DNA of 64,000 bases, taken from positions 372,001-436,000 of the forward strand of contig NZ_SRLE01000005.1 of assembly GCF_004745945.1 (NCBI RefSeq), read 5' to 3'. Origin of the DNA: Mangrovimicrobium sediminis (lineage in GTDB: Bacteria > Pseudomonadota > Gammaproteobacteria > Pseudomonadales > Halieaceae). The position numbers and the translations under genes are program-made. The notes below the pieces were generated by a model. It was not told the DNA's origin and searched no databases. It was given only the letters and a program-made list of their open reading frames with translations. Shown piece after piece: positions 33,700 to 43,018 of this stretch (its first letter is position 1; each line of letters begins with the position of its first letter).

Positions 33700-35784
33700 A
33701 TGCACCCCAGATACCCGAAGGTTTTTTCCCCGATAAAACTCGGGCCGGTCGAGATACCCACGCGGTTTTTCTTCGCGCCCCACGGCAGCACCCTGAGCAT
33801 CGGCACGCGGCCCTCGGATGACCTCGTGGCCTACAGCGCCGAGCGGGTGCGCGACGGCGGCTGCGGCCTGGTCATCGTGGCCCTGGTCTGCCACGAGCGC
33901 GGACGCACCCAGCAACCCTCGCCGCACCCGCCGGAGAACATCCCCGCGTTTCGCGCGCTGGCGGATGCCATCCACGACGCCGGTGGCAAGATTTTCGGGC
34001 AGCCGTTTTACTGGTGGGGCGGGCACGGCCGTTGGCAGACCTTCGCGCCACCTGGCCCGGCCTTCGGCCCCTCCTCGCGGCAGCTTGGCTTCGGCGGCGG
34101 CACCGTCGCCACCCACGCCATGAGCCGGCAGGAGATTGCGCTGATGCACGAGGCCATGCGCCAGTCCGCCGCCAACCTGCGCGAGGCGGGCTTCGACGGC
34201 ATCCTGCTGCACGGCTCCCACGCCAGCCTGATCGAGCAGTTTGTCTCGCCCTATTTCAACCAGCGCACGGACGAGTACGGCGGCAGCCTGGAAAACCGCA
34301 TGCGTTTCGCCGTGGAAACCCTGCAGGCGGCGCGCGCCGGTGCCGGGCCGGACATGGCGGTGGGCATGCGCATGAACTGCGACGAGCAGATCGATGGCGG
34401 CTATACCACCGATACCGCGGGCGAGGTGCTCGGCGCCCTGTGTGCGCAGGGGCTGCTCGACTACATCGACCTCGATGTCGGTCTCGAGCCGCAGCAGTTC
34501 TTTCACGGCATGCCCACCGGTTTCGAGCGCAAGCACTACTACCGGCCCTTCGTCGAGAAGGTGCGCGCCGCCGCCGGTGACATACCGGTACTCAGCGTAT
34601 TGGGGCGCATCACCGACCTCGGCGAGGCGGAGGAGGCCATCGCCTCCGGCACCATCGACATGGCCGGTGCCGCGCGGCAGCTGATCGCCGAGCCGCGCTT
34701 CGTGCAGAACGCGCGGGCCGGCAATGAGTCGCTCAGCCGCACCTGCATCGCCTGCAACTGGTGTACTGCGGCATTGGGCGACGGTGCCCAGGGCTGCGCC
34801 ATCAACCCCGCCAGCTACCGTGAGCGCCTGTGGGGAGTGGAAACCTTTGCTGCGGCTGCACAGTCCGCAAAGGTCGTGGTGGTCGGCGGCGGTCCCGGCG
34901 GGCTGGAAGCGGCGCGCGTCGCCGCACTCAAGGGTCACAGCGTCGTGCTGTTCGAAGCGCGCGAGACCCTGGGTGGTGCGCTGGCACTGTGGGGCTCCCT
35001 GCCCGGGCGCGAGCACTACGGCTCGGCCATCGACTGGTGGGTGGCGGAACTGGAGCGGCTGGGGGTGGACGTGCGCACCGGACAGCTGGTCGCCGCACAG
35101 GACATTCTCGCCGAACAGCCCGACGCGGTGATTGTCGCCACTGGTGCGCTGTACAGCGAGGGCGGCCGCAGCTTCACCCGCGACGCGGACATTCCAGGCA
35201 GTGAGCAGGCCCATGTCTACCGGCCGGAGGACATCCTGCTGCGCGGCGCGCGTCCGCGGGGCAGGGTAGTGGTGGTCGATGGCGAGGGCTACCACGCCGG
35301 TGTCGGCATCGCCGAAATGCTCGCTGCACAGGGTTGCGAGTTGCAACTGGTGTCGCCCGGCTATTCGCCGGTGGCGCCGCGCCTGACCAACAACTGGGAA
35401 GAGCGCTACGTGGTAAAGCGGCTGAAGGAGGCGGGTGTACGCCTGCGCCCGAGCACCTGGCTGCGCCGCATCGAGGTCGACAGCGCGACGCTCTACGACC
35501 TGCACACGGGCGTCGAGACTCCCGAGCAAATCGACGCCGTGGTGCTCGCCACCGGCCGCGTACCCCAGGACAGCCTGGCGCGGGAACTCGAGGGACGGGT
35601 GGCGCAGTTGTTCACCATCGGCGACGCCCTGGCGCCGCGCATGTTCGCGGCGGCGCCCTACGAGGGGCAGAAATTCGCGCGGCTGATCGGCGAGGAGGGC
35701 GCGCCGGTCTCGGTTGCCGAGGTGTGGTTCGCACCGGATGCGCCGGAGACCGCGATGCTGCCGGCGGATATGCAGCGCCCCTGA
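33700..35784 (+). CDS. NADH:flavin oxidoreductase / 2,4-dienoyl-CoA-reductase-like enzyme
   Basis: A 694-residue multidomain reductase: an N-terminal FMN TIM barrel of the Old Yellow Enzyme type (about 1-345, including ANLREAGFDGILLHGSHASLIEQF), a Cys cluster CIACNWC...C (about 348-366) for a 4Fe-4S centre, and a C-terminal FAD/NAD domain with VVVVGGGPGGLEAARVAAL. The arrangement equals FadH and trimethylamine dehydrogenase. The Cys spacing CxxCxxC is one residue shorter than the common CxxCxxxC, and the barrel lacks the FadH active-site context, so the substrate may not be a dienoyl-CoA. It lies 112 bp after the BVMO gene on the same strand. Confidence 0.85.
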   Translation: MHPRYPKVFSPIKLGPVEIPTRFFFAPHGSTLSIGTRPSDDLVAYSAERVRDGGCGLVIVALVCHERGRTQQPSPHPPENIPAFRALADAIHDAGGKIFGQPFYWWGGHGRWQTFAPPGPAFGPSSRQLGFGGGTVATHAMSRQEIALMHEAMRQSAANLREAGFDGILLHGSHASLIEQFVSPYFNQRTDEYGGSLENRMRFAVETLQAARAGAGPDMAVGMRMNCDEQIDGGYTTDTAGEVLGALCAQGLLDYIDLDVGLEPQQFFHGMPTGFERKHYYRPFVEKVRAAAGDIPVLSVLGRITDLGEAEEAIASGTIDMAGAARQLIAEPRFVQNARAGNESLSRTCIACNWCTAALGDGAQGCAINPASYRERLWGVETFAAAAQSAKVVVVGGGPGGLEAARVAALKGHSVVLFEARETLGGALALWGSLPGREHYGSAIDWWVAELERLGVDVRTGQLVAAQDILAEQPDAVIVATGALYSEGGRSFTRDADIPGSEQAHVYRPEDILLRGARPRGRVVVVDGEGYHAGVGIAEMLAAQGCELQLVSPGYSPVAPRLTNNWEERYVVKRLKEAGVRLRPSTWLRRIEVDSATLYDLHTGVETPEQIDAVVLATGRVPQDSLARELEGRVAQLFTIGDALAPRMFAAAPYEGQKFARLIGEEGAPVSVAEVWFAPDAPETAMLPADMQRP

Positions 35785-35883
35785 GCCGCCCCGGCGCGCA
35801 CCCGGGCGCGCCATTGCCAGCCTTCGCGCGGGTCGCTAACCTGAGCGCCGTCTTTGGATGGAGCTACAGGTTAAGGCACTAGG

Positions 35884-38511
35884 GTGATCCTGGAACGTGA
35901 GGAGGAGTTGCGCTCGCTGGCGACAGCCTTTGCGTCGGTGACGGCCGCGGGGGGGCAGATCGCCCTGGTCTGCGGCGAGGCGGGGATCGGCAAATCCTCG
36001 TTGATCGCGGCGTTCCTCGACAGCCTGCAGGCGCCACACCGCCAGGCCACCGGCTATTGTGACCCGCTGACCACTCCGCGACCGCTGGGGCCCCTGCGCG
36101 ATATCGGCGCGCGCCTGCTCGGGCCGGATAGCGGCGGCGCCGACGACACCCGCTACTTCGACGATCTCATCTACACGCTCGCCGCCGCCCGCCAGCCGGT
36201 AGTGCTGGTGATCGAGGACCTGCACTGGGCGGACGAGCGCACCCTGGACTGGCTGCGCTTTATCGGCCGGCGTATCACCACCCTGCCATTACTGCTTATC
36301 TGCAGTTTTCGCGATGACGAGGTGGATGCGGCGCACCCGCTGCGCGCCGCCCTCGGCCTCATGCCCGGCGAGCGCAAACGCCAGCTGACGCTCGCGCCGC
36401 TGTCCCTGGACGCGATCCGCCAGCTCGCCCCCGGGCCCGGCCTGGCACCGCGCCGCCTATTGCAGGTGACCGCCGGCAACCCGTTTTTTGTTGCCGAACT
36501 GCTGGCCCAGCGCGATGCGCTGGACCAGGTGCCGCACTCGGTGGCGGATGCCATTCACACGCGCCTCAGCGGCCTGCCCGGCAACGCCGTGGCGCTGCTG
36601 GAATACGCGGCCTGCTGGCCGGGCGCGGTTCCGGCCGAGCTGTTGCAGGAACTGCCTATCGATGCTGTCGATGACGCGCTGGCAGACGCCCTGCGCCACA
36701 AGCTGTTGGTGGTGAACGACGGCAGGTTGGCCTTTCGCCATGAACTGGTGCAGCGCGCGATCTACGACAGGTTGCTCGCGCCGCAGCGCCAGCGGGCGCA
36801 CGCGTTGTTCCTCGAAGCCCTGGTGCGCGGCGGCCAGGCGGACCAGCTGCCGGACCTGGTGGTACACCACGCCCAGGGCGCGAACGACGAGCAGCTGTTG
36901 TTGCGCTACGCACCGCTGGCCGCCGGGCAGGCGGCGGGTTTCGGCGCGCATCGCGAGGCGGCCGAATTCCTCGCCCACGCGGTGCGCCTGGCGGATGCGC
37001 TGCCCGCAGCGCAGGCCGCCGCCATTTTTGAGAACTGGGCCTACGAGGCCGGTCTGTCCCAGGCTATCGATGCCGAGGTGATCGCGGCGCGGGAAAAGGC
37101 GGTGGCCCTGTGGCGGGAGGTCGACTGCCCGGCCCGCGAGGGGGAGAACCTGTTCTGGTTGTCGCGCCTGCACTGGTACCGCGGCGAGGCGGAACAGGCC
37201 CAGCACTACATCGAGGCGGCCATCGGCGTGCTCGAACGCGGTGAGGTATCCGCCGCCCGCGGCAAGGCCTACGCCCTGCGTGCGCAGTTCTTCATGCTGC
37301 AGGACATCATGGGCGAGGCGGTAGAGTGGGGTGAGCGCGCGCTGGCCATCGCCGGCGAGACCGGCGACTCCGAACTGCGCGTGCATGCACTGAACACGGT
37401 CGGATCGGCGCGGCTGTTTCGCGGTGATACCCGGGGCGAGCCGCAGCTGCGTGAGAGTCTGGCGCTGTCGCTGCAACACGGCCTCCACGAGCAGGCGGCG
37501 CGGGTGTACACCAACCTGTCCGAGTGTTTGATCGAACTGCGCGACCTGGCGCAGGCGGAACAGGTGATCGAGGAGGGGATCGCCTTCGACACCGCCCACG
37601 ACCTCGATGCCTGGACCTACTACCTGGTGGGCCGCAAGGCGCAGCTGCGCTTCGAGCAGGATCGCTACGACGAGGCGGCCACCATCGCCGGCGACGTGTT
37701 GGGCCGGGATAACCAGACCCTGCTGATGCGTATGCCGGCACTGATTATCCTGGCCCGCGCCGGCCTGCGTACCGGTAGCAGGGACTCGGCGGCGCGACTG
37801 ATGCAGGCGCTGGAGGCCGCCGGCAAAATTGCCGAACCGCAGTACCTGGTGCCCCTGCGCGTCGCCGAAATCGAGCAGGCGGTGCTCTGCGGCACGCCCG
37901 CAGACGGCCGCGCGGCGCAGGCCTGGCTGGCCGGGCTGGACCCGCAGCTGCTGAGTCCGCGCAAGCGCGCCGAGGCCCTGTTCTGGGCCGAACTCGCCGG
38001 GCTCAATACAGGGCCGGTCGCAACCGCCGACCTGCCGCGAGCCTTTGCGCTGTTTTTCGCCGGTGATGCGGTGGCCGCCAGCGCAGCCTTCGAGGACGAA
38101 TCCTCCGTCTACCTGGCGGCCTGGGCCCTGGTGCACGAAGGCGGGGCGGCGTCCTTGCAGCGTGCGGACCAGCTGTTCGAGCAGGCCGGCGCCCTGGCCG
38201 CCCGGCGCTGCCTGCGCGCACGGCTCGACGGATCACCCGCCGCCGCCCGCCTGGCGCCGATGAAACGCGGCCCCTACCGCGCGGCGCGCAAACACCCCAG
38301 CGGCCTCACCGGCAAGGAGCAGATCGTGCTCGGCCACCTGGTGCAGGGCAGCAGCAACGCCGCCATCGCCGCGGCGATGGGGCGCTCGCAGCGGACTGTC
38401 GAGAAGCACGTGTCGTCCATTCTCGCCAAGCTGCAGGCGAAGAACCGCGTCGACCTGGCGCTGCGCATCAAGAGCGAACCGTGGCTGCTCGGCGGGAGCG
38501 AATCGTCCTGA
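35884..38511 (+). CDS. LuxR-family regulator with AAA-type ATPase (LAL type)
   Basis: An 875-residue large ATP-binding LuxR regulator (MalT/LAL class). Walker A GEAGIGKSS is at residues 31-39, Walker B VVLVIEDLHWADE at about 105-117, a long helical TPR-like region covers about 300-780, and a C-terminal LuxR helix-turn-helix (LTGKEQIVLGHLVQGSSNAAIAAAMGRSQRTVEKHVSS) lies at about 808-845. The GTG at 35884 is the start; 99 bp separates it from the reductase gene upstream. LAL proteins usually activate catabolic or biosynthetic genes in response to a bound ligand, so the BVMO/reductase genes are its likely targets. Confidence 0.9.
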   Translation: MILEREEELRSLATAFASVTAAGGQIALVCGEAGIGKSSLIAAFLDSLQAPHRQATGYCDPLTTPRPLGPLRDIGARLLGPDSGGADDTRYFDDLIYTLAAARQPVVLVIEDLHWADERTLDWLRFIGRRITTLPLLLICSFRDDEVDAAHPLRAALGLMPGERKRQLTLAPLSLDAIRQLAPGPGLAPRRLLQVTAGNPFFVAELLAQRDALDQVPHSVADAIHTRLSGLPGNAVALLEYAACWPGAVPAELLQELPIDAVDDALADALRHKLLVVNDGRLAFRHELVQRAIYDRLLAPQRQRAHALFLEALVRGGQADQLPDLVVHHAQGANDEQLLLRYAPLAAGQAAGFGAHREAAEFLAHAVRLADALPAAQAAAIFENWAYEAGLSQAIDAEVIAAREKAVALWREVDCPAREGENLFWLSRLHWYRGEAEQAQHYIEAAIGVLERGEVSAARGKAYALRAQFFMLQDIMGEAVEWGERALAIAGETGDSELRVHALNTVGSARLFRGDTRGEPQLRESLALSLQHGLHEQAARVYTNLSECLIELRDLAQAEQVIEEGIAFDTAHDLDAWTYYLVGRKAQLRFEQDRYDEAATIAGDVLGRDNQTLLMRMPALIILARAGLRTGSRDSAARLMQALEAAGKIAEPQYLVPLRVAEIEQAVLCGTPADGRAAQAWLAGLDPQLLSPRKRAEALFWAELAGLNTGPVATADLPRAFALFFAGDAVAASAAFEDESSVYLAAWALVHEGGAASLQRADQLFEQAGALAARRCLRARLDGSPAAARLAPMKRGPYRAARKHPSGLTGKEQIVLGHLVQGSSNAAIAAAMGRSQRTVEKHVSSILAKLQAKNRVDLALRIKSEPWLLGGSESS

Positions 38512-38637
38512 AAATTGGGTAGTCGCAGCCCGAAAAATGCGTACTCGCACCCATGCCGGGCTCCCCGCTAACACTTATTCTTTGTGCCGGTATCGCGCCC
38601 CGGCGCGTGTGTTGCCCCACCCGGAACAAGGAATGGT

Positions 38638-41600
38638 ATGCCCATGAAAAGGAACCGCCCGGCGCTGCTCACCACGGCCAGCGCGCAACTTTCCGCAAAC
38701 TACCTCATTGGCCTTTGGACCCTGCTGGTAGCGCTGCTGGCGCCCGCAGCCAGCGCCGCCAACCCGGAACCGGAGTGGATCGACTGGGGCAAGCTGATCG
38801 CCGGCAACGATACTGACCTGTTCTACGCGCAGACCCCGGAGTGGGATACCAACCCCTGTGGTGTGCGTCCGGACCTGGTGGTGTTCGGCAGCGTGCCGCG
38901 CGGCGGCGGCGAGCCGGACAAGGACCAGGTCGAGACCGGCTGCGGCGCGGTGCAGCCCAACGCCATGGTTGCCGGCGACACCTACCTGTTCTATGTGCTG
39001 GACCCGCCGACGGACTCGCCGCAGGTGTATCGCATGCCGCTGACCGGCGGCGCCTCCGAGTGGGTGTCCTTCGCCTCCTACAATGCCATCGGCAAGGACG
39101 ACGACTGGGTGTATTTCTTCAACGACTTCACCATCCAGCGTGTGCTGCAATCGGACCCCACGCAGCAGGAGTTCCTGGCCACCCACGTGCCGGTGGGGCC
39201 GGTCAACCGCATCGTCACCGACGACACCTATATGTACTGGACGGAGGGCAACGGTGATATAGAGGGCGCTGTGCGCGCCATGGCCAAGACCGGCGGCACC
39301 ATCTTCACTGCCGCCTCTGGGCCCGCGGTGGAGGGCGCGCGCGACATCGCCGTCACCGAGGACTACGTCTACTGGACCGAGCTCGGCGGCCGCCTGCGCC
39401 GCGTGCTGAAAAGCGGCGGCAGCATCGACACGCTGTTCGACGGCGACGAACCGGTTTACTCGCTGGCCATCGACGGCGACCTCCTGGTGTTCGGCCGCGG
39501 CGGCACTGGCAACGACATCTGGCGCATGCCGGTGGACGGCGGCACACCAACGCTGATGGCCTTCGACCAGGCCTACCCCTACGACATGGTGCTTACCGAC
39601 GGCTACGTGTACTGGGCCAACAGCCGCGTCCAGCGCCTGCCGGATACCGCCGAAGCGGATGGCGTGGACTACATGATCGACCGCATGGAAGTGACCCAGG
39701 CCATCCAGGACGGCTTCCATTCCGTGGGCATGGCCGCCGACAAACTCACCTACGTGCGGGTCTACCCGCGCGAGACGATCGCCGCGACCACCGCCAACGT
39801 GCGCGCACAACTGCACGGCACCCGCGACGGTGTCGCGCTGCCCGGCTCACCGCTGCAGCCGATCTCCGGCCTGCTGGACCCGGATATCGCCGGCGCCACC
39901 CGCGGCGATGCGCAGGGCACCTATGTTTTCGCCCTGCCGCCGCGCTGGGTGGACGAGAGCGTGTCCCTGCGCGCCGAGATCAACCCCGTGTACAACGGCA
40001 CACGGCGCTTCGAACTCAACTACGCGAACAACTTCTTCCCGGTATTCGGCGAGCAGTTCGTCACCCTGGACCACCGCGGCGTGTGCCTGGCGACCTCGCC
40101 AGTCGCGGCGCTGGACGCCGGCGGCAGCGAGGTGGTGTACCAGCTCAATACCCCGGACTACTTCGAGCAACTCGAGCGGGCGGAGATGCTGACCCCCGGC
40201 ATCCTGATCGTCGTTCCCATGAACAACGTCCTGTACAAGGGCGACGGCACGGCGTTCAACATCACCGTGGATGACGACCGCGGCGAGCTGATGTCGACGC
40301 TGGCGGCGCAGCTGGCGTTCTCCGACTCGCCCTTCGTCTGCGGCGAAAACCTCGCGATCATGACCGGGCTGGTCAGCAACGAGGCCGATACCTTCGATCC
40401 GGACAAGAACGGCAGTGGCTTCTCCTTCGCCGGCCAGGGCAACTCCGGCCTGCAGTCGAACTGGACCAAGATGCTCACCGGTACCGACCACGAGCCCTTC
40501 AACCAGCCGCGCGGCGCGGTCACCCTGGCCCACGAGATTGGCCACGTGCTGGGCCGGCCGCACACCGACTGCGGCGGGCCGGCGGGGCCGGGCCCGTTCC
40601 CGTATCCGCCCTGCCAGCTCGACGACGGGGCCGGGGAGGATAACCACTGGGGTTTCGACGGACTCACCCGGACGGCGATTCACCCCACCGACGGCCTGGC
40701 CGCCGACCTGCTGAGCTACAACTACAACCGCTGGCCCTCGGACTTCACCTGGACCGCCATGCTCGACGCCATGGATGCGGCAGGCGTCGCCGAGCGCACG
40801 GCAGCGCGCGCCGTGCCGGAGCTGCGCACCCGCGGTCTGCTGGCCCTCAACCTGCGACTGGAGCAGGGCCAGGTGCGGGCGCAGCCGGGCTTCATCCTCG
40901 ACGAGGACGAACTGACCGGGCGCCAGAACGACATCCTGGTCACCAGCCTGAGCCTTGATACGGACGCCGACTACCTCATTGAGCAACTGGGTGTGGGCGA
41001 CCAGATTCTTTACACGCAGCCGCTGGCGGAGGACCCGATCGACGACAACCCCGGCGACCCCGCTTACGTGTTCGAGACCATCATGCCCTTCGATACCGCC
41101 ACCGTTGCCTACCGCCTGTACGACCGCGAGCGAGGTGTAGAGCTGTGGCGCCGCACGGTGAGCGCTGGCAAGCCGCTGGGTTTCGTGCTCAAGCCGCGCG
41201 CCGGTGAAGTGGTGGACGGTACCCTGACCGTTGCCTGGCTGGCCTTCGACGGCGATGGCGACGACGTGACCGCCAACGTGCAGTACAGCGCCGACGGCGG
41301 CACCACCTGGCAGGCCATCGCCCTCAATGCCAGCGGCCCGCTGCTGCGCGTGCCCACCGACAACCTGCCGGGCACCGAACCCGGCACCACCTCGCTGGTG
41401 CGGGTCGTGCTGAGCGACGGTACCCGCAGCCGCACGATCTACTCCAAGGGTTTCGAGGTGACGCGCAAGGTGCCCCTCGTGCACATCCTCGGCCCGGAGT
41501 CGGGGTCGTCCTTCCCCGCGGACGAAAGCATCCTGGCGCGCGCCGCGGTGGTCGACGCCGAGGGCGAGCTGCCCGGCGGCGGCCGCCTGAGCTGGTATCT

Positions 41601-41757
41601 CGATGGCGTGTATGTCGATCACGGCGACTGGATCGTCATCGAGAGCATCCCACCGGGCTGGCATACGCTGGAGTTGTTCGCGGATGACAGCGACGGCCGC
41701 TCCCTGCCGGCGACGGTGCGTTTCGAGGTGGAGCGGGATCTGCCGCCTCCGATGTAA
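38638..41757 (+). CDS. Large secreted metzincin-like metalloprotease with propeller domain
   Basis: A 1039-residue secreted protein. It has a signal peptide (about 1-40), then an N-terminal propeller of YVYW-type repeats (YMYWTEGNGDIEGA, YVYWTELGGRLRRV, YVYWANSRVQRLPD) to about residue 345. A central region follows, then a zinc-binding site HEIGHVLGRPH at 632-642 (HExxHxxGxxH, the metzincin pattern) followed by Cys-rich turns. The C-terminus contains Ig-like segments (SGSSFPADESILARAAVVDA, WYLDGVYVDHGDWIVIES) and no sorting tail. The ATG at 38638 follows AAGGA by 5 bases. The combination of propeller and metzincin in one chain is not one I recognise. Substrate and export route unknown. Confidence 0.75.
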   Translation: MPMKRNRPALLTTASAQLSANYLIGLWTLLVALLAPAASAANPEPEWIDWGKLIAGNDTDLFYAQTPEWDTNPCGVRPDLVVFGSVPRGGGEPDKDQVETGCGAVQPNAMVAGDTYLFYVLDPPTDSPQVYRMPLTGGASEWVSFASYNAIGKDDDWVYFFNDFTIQRVLQSDPTQQEFLATHVPVGPVNRIVTDDTYMYWTEGNGDIEGAVRAMAKTGGTIFTAASGPAVEGARDIAVTEDYVYWTELGGRLRRVLKSGGSIDTLFDGDEPVYSLAIDGDLLVFGRGGTGNDIWRMPVDGGTPTLMAFDQAYPYDMVLTDGYVYWANSRVQRLPDTAEADGVDYMIDRMEVTQAIQDGFHSVGMAADKLTYVRVYPRETIAATTANVRAQLHGTRDGVALPGSPLQPISGLLDPDIAGATRGDAQGTYVFALPPRWVDESVSLRAEINPVYNGTRRFELNYANNFFPVFGEQFVTLDHRGVCLATSPVAALDAGGSEVVYQLNTPDYFEQLERAEMLTPGILIVVPMNNVLYKGDGTAFNITVDDDRGELMSTLAAQLAFSDSPFVCGENLAIMTGLVSNEADTFDPDKNGSGFSFAGQGNSGLQSNWTKMLTGTDHEPFNQPRGAVTLAHEIGHVLGRPHTDCGGPAGPGPFPYPPCQLDDGAGEDNHWGFDGLTRTAIHPTDGLAADLLSYNYNRWPSDFTWTAMLDAMDAAGVAERTAARAVPELRTRGLLALNLRLEQGQVRAQPGFILDEDELTGRQNDILVTSLSLDTDADYLIEQLGVGDQILYTQPLAEDPIDDNPGDPAYVFETIMPFDTATVAYRLYDRERGVELWRRTVSAGKPLGFVLKPRAGEVVDGTLTVAWLAFDGDGDDVTANVQYSADGGTTWQAIALNASGPLLRVPTDNLPGTEPGTTSLVRVVLSDGTRSRTIYSKGFEVTRKVPLVHILGPESGSSFPADESILARAAVVDAEGELPGGGRLSWYLDGVYVDHGDWIVIESIPPGWHTLELFADDSDGRSLPATVRFEVERDLPPPM

Positions 41758-41780
41758 TAGTCGAACCAGCAGGTCCTCGA

Positions 41781-41840
41781 GGTGGACTGTCCGGTAGGAC
41801 GTCCGCCTTGCCCCGCTGTACAAGGTGGCGCTTGTCGGGG
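41781..41840 (+). terminator. Tandem hairpins downstream of the metzincin gene
   Basis: ggtggac-t-gtcc (41781-41792) pairs with ggac-gtccgcc (41797-41807) around loop ggta. A second hairpin ccccg...acaag (41811-41824) pairs with cttgtcgggg (41831-41840). They start 24 bp after the stop codon. No T-run follows, so a terminator or mRNA-stabilising role is only likely. The remainder of the gap 41758-42160 (about 400 bp) shows no gene. Confidence 0.45.
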
Positions 41841-42160
41841 AATGACTTCTCGAGGGGACCATCCTGTCCTCGCGTCGCGGGCATGGCTCTAGTTTCGACT
41901 CGACCCGTGTTCCAGGCCGTCCGACCGGCCCCATTTCCAGCAGGTGTCGAGGTTTGACGCGTGTCCCGCCAGATGCAAGAATCCACCGGCTCTTTGAACC
42001 CCCGTTGCGCCCGCGCAAGCCTCCCGGCGACATAGCGCAAGTCGGCTGAAATATGCGCCATGAGGCGTTGTCCGAGGCCCGTCTGGGTTTCGGTTGTCTT
42101 CGGCCGGGGGACCAGAATAATTCAGGCCGCCGGGCAGTGGCCTGTAAAGAGGAAATTTGG

Positions 42161-43012
42161 ATGATTGCACTTTGGGGCCAGGTTATTCTGCCCTTGGTCG
42201 AGGCCGTTGACGGCAAGCACGTGCTGGAGATTGGCGCCGAATTCGGCCTCAGCACCCAGGCTCTAGTGAATTTCGCGCGGCGGGTGGACGGCCACGTACA
42301 TTGTATCGACCCGGCCCCGATATTTGACGTCGAGGAGTTCGAGGCGCAGTACGGTGGTCGGTTGAGTTTCTACAAGGACACCAGCCTCAACGCTATACCC
42401 AAAATTCCCGAGGTCGATGTCGTCCTCGTGGATGGTGACCACAACTGGTATACCGTCTACCACGAACTGAAGTTGATTGAGGCGCACAGTGACCACGACG
42501 CGCTGAAACTGCCGCTGATCTTCGTACACGACACCGCCTGGCCCTACGGCCGCCGCGATCTGTACTACGACCCCGCCAGCATTCCCGAGGAATTCCGGCA
42601 TCCGTATGCCATGCAGGGTATGGGCCGGCAGAAGCGGGAGCTGATGCCGGAAGGCGGCATCAATGCCGATATGAACAACGCCCTGGTCGAGGGCGGCGAG
42701 CGCAATGGGGTACTCACCGCTGTCGAGGACTATATCAGGGAATCCTCCCTGGACTTCGAGTTCCTGAACCTGCCGCTTTACTTCGGGCTTGGTATCCTCA
42801 TTAGCAGGGAGCGCCTGGACTCGAATCCCGCACTGGCGGCGGAAATGCAGAAGCTGCACGGCATGATGCAAGGTGAAAAACTCATTACCATTACCGAGAA
42901 ACTGCGGATGAACCTGACAGGTATTGTCCAGCGCATGCAACGCGAGCAGGCCGCCTCCCAGGCACGGGTGGAGGAATTGGAACGAGAGCTTGCACAACTG
43001 CGTGGGGGCTGA
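42161..43012 (+). CDS. Class I SAM-dependent methyltransferase
   Basis: A 283-residue cytoplasmic methyltransferase of the Methyltransf_24 type often found in polysaccharide and glycosylation clusters. The AdoMet motif I HVLEIGAEFGLSTQALV lies near residue 22, the motif II-like acidic VDVVLVDGDHNWYTVYHEL near 85, and the protein ends in a 40-residue charged coiled coil (about 243-283) that may contact a partner. The ATG at 42161 follows AGAGGAA. It is the first of four closely spaced plus-strand genes (methyltransferase and three glycosyltransferases) and probably modifies a sugar made by that operon. Confidence 0.82.
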   Translation: MIALWGQVILPLVEAVDGKHVLEIGAEFGLSTQALVNFARRVDGHVHCIDPAPIFDVEEFEAQYGGRLSFYKDTSLNAIPKIPEVDVVLVDGDHNWYTVYHELKLIEAHSDHDALKLPLIFVHDTAWPYGRRDLYYDPASIPEEFRHPYAMQGMGRQKRELMPEGGINADMNNALVEGGERNGVLTAVEDYIRESSLDFEFLNLPLYFGLGILISRERLDSNPALAAEMQKLHGMMQGEKLITITEKLRMNLTGIVQRMQREQAASQARVEELERELAQLRGG

Positions 43013-43018
43013 TTGATC

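Noticed and set aside
31692-33806. 704-residue minus-strand open frame
   Set aside because: Antisense to the BVMO gene, whose motifs are complete. The antisense product is low-complexity and lacks any domain.
33673-35814. 713-residue minus-strand open frame
   Set aside because: Antisense to the OYE-like reductase; no domain.
39847-42255. 802-residue minus-strand open frame
   Set aside because: Antisense to the metzincin gene and part of the next gap; His/Arg-rich shadow translation.
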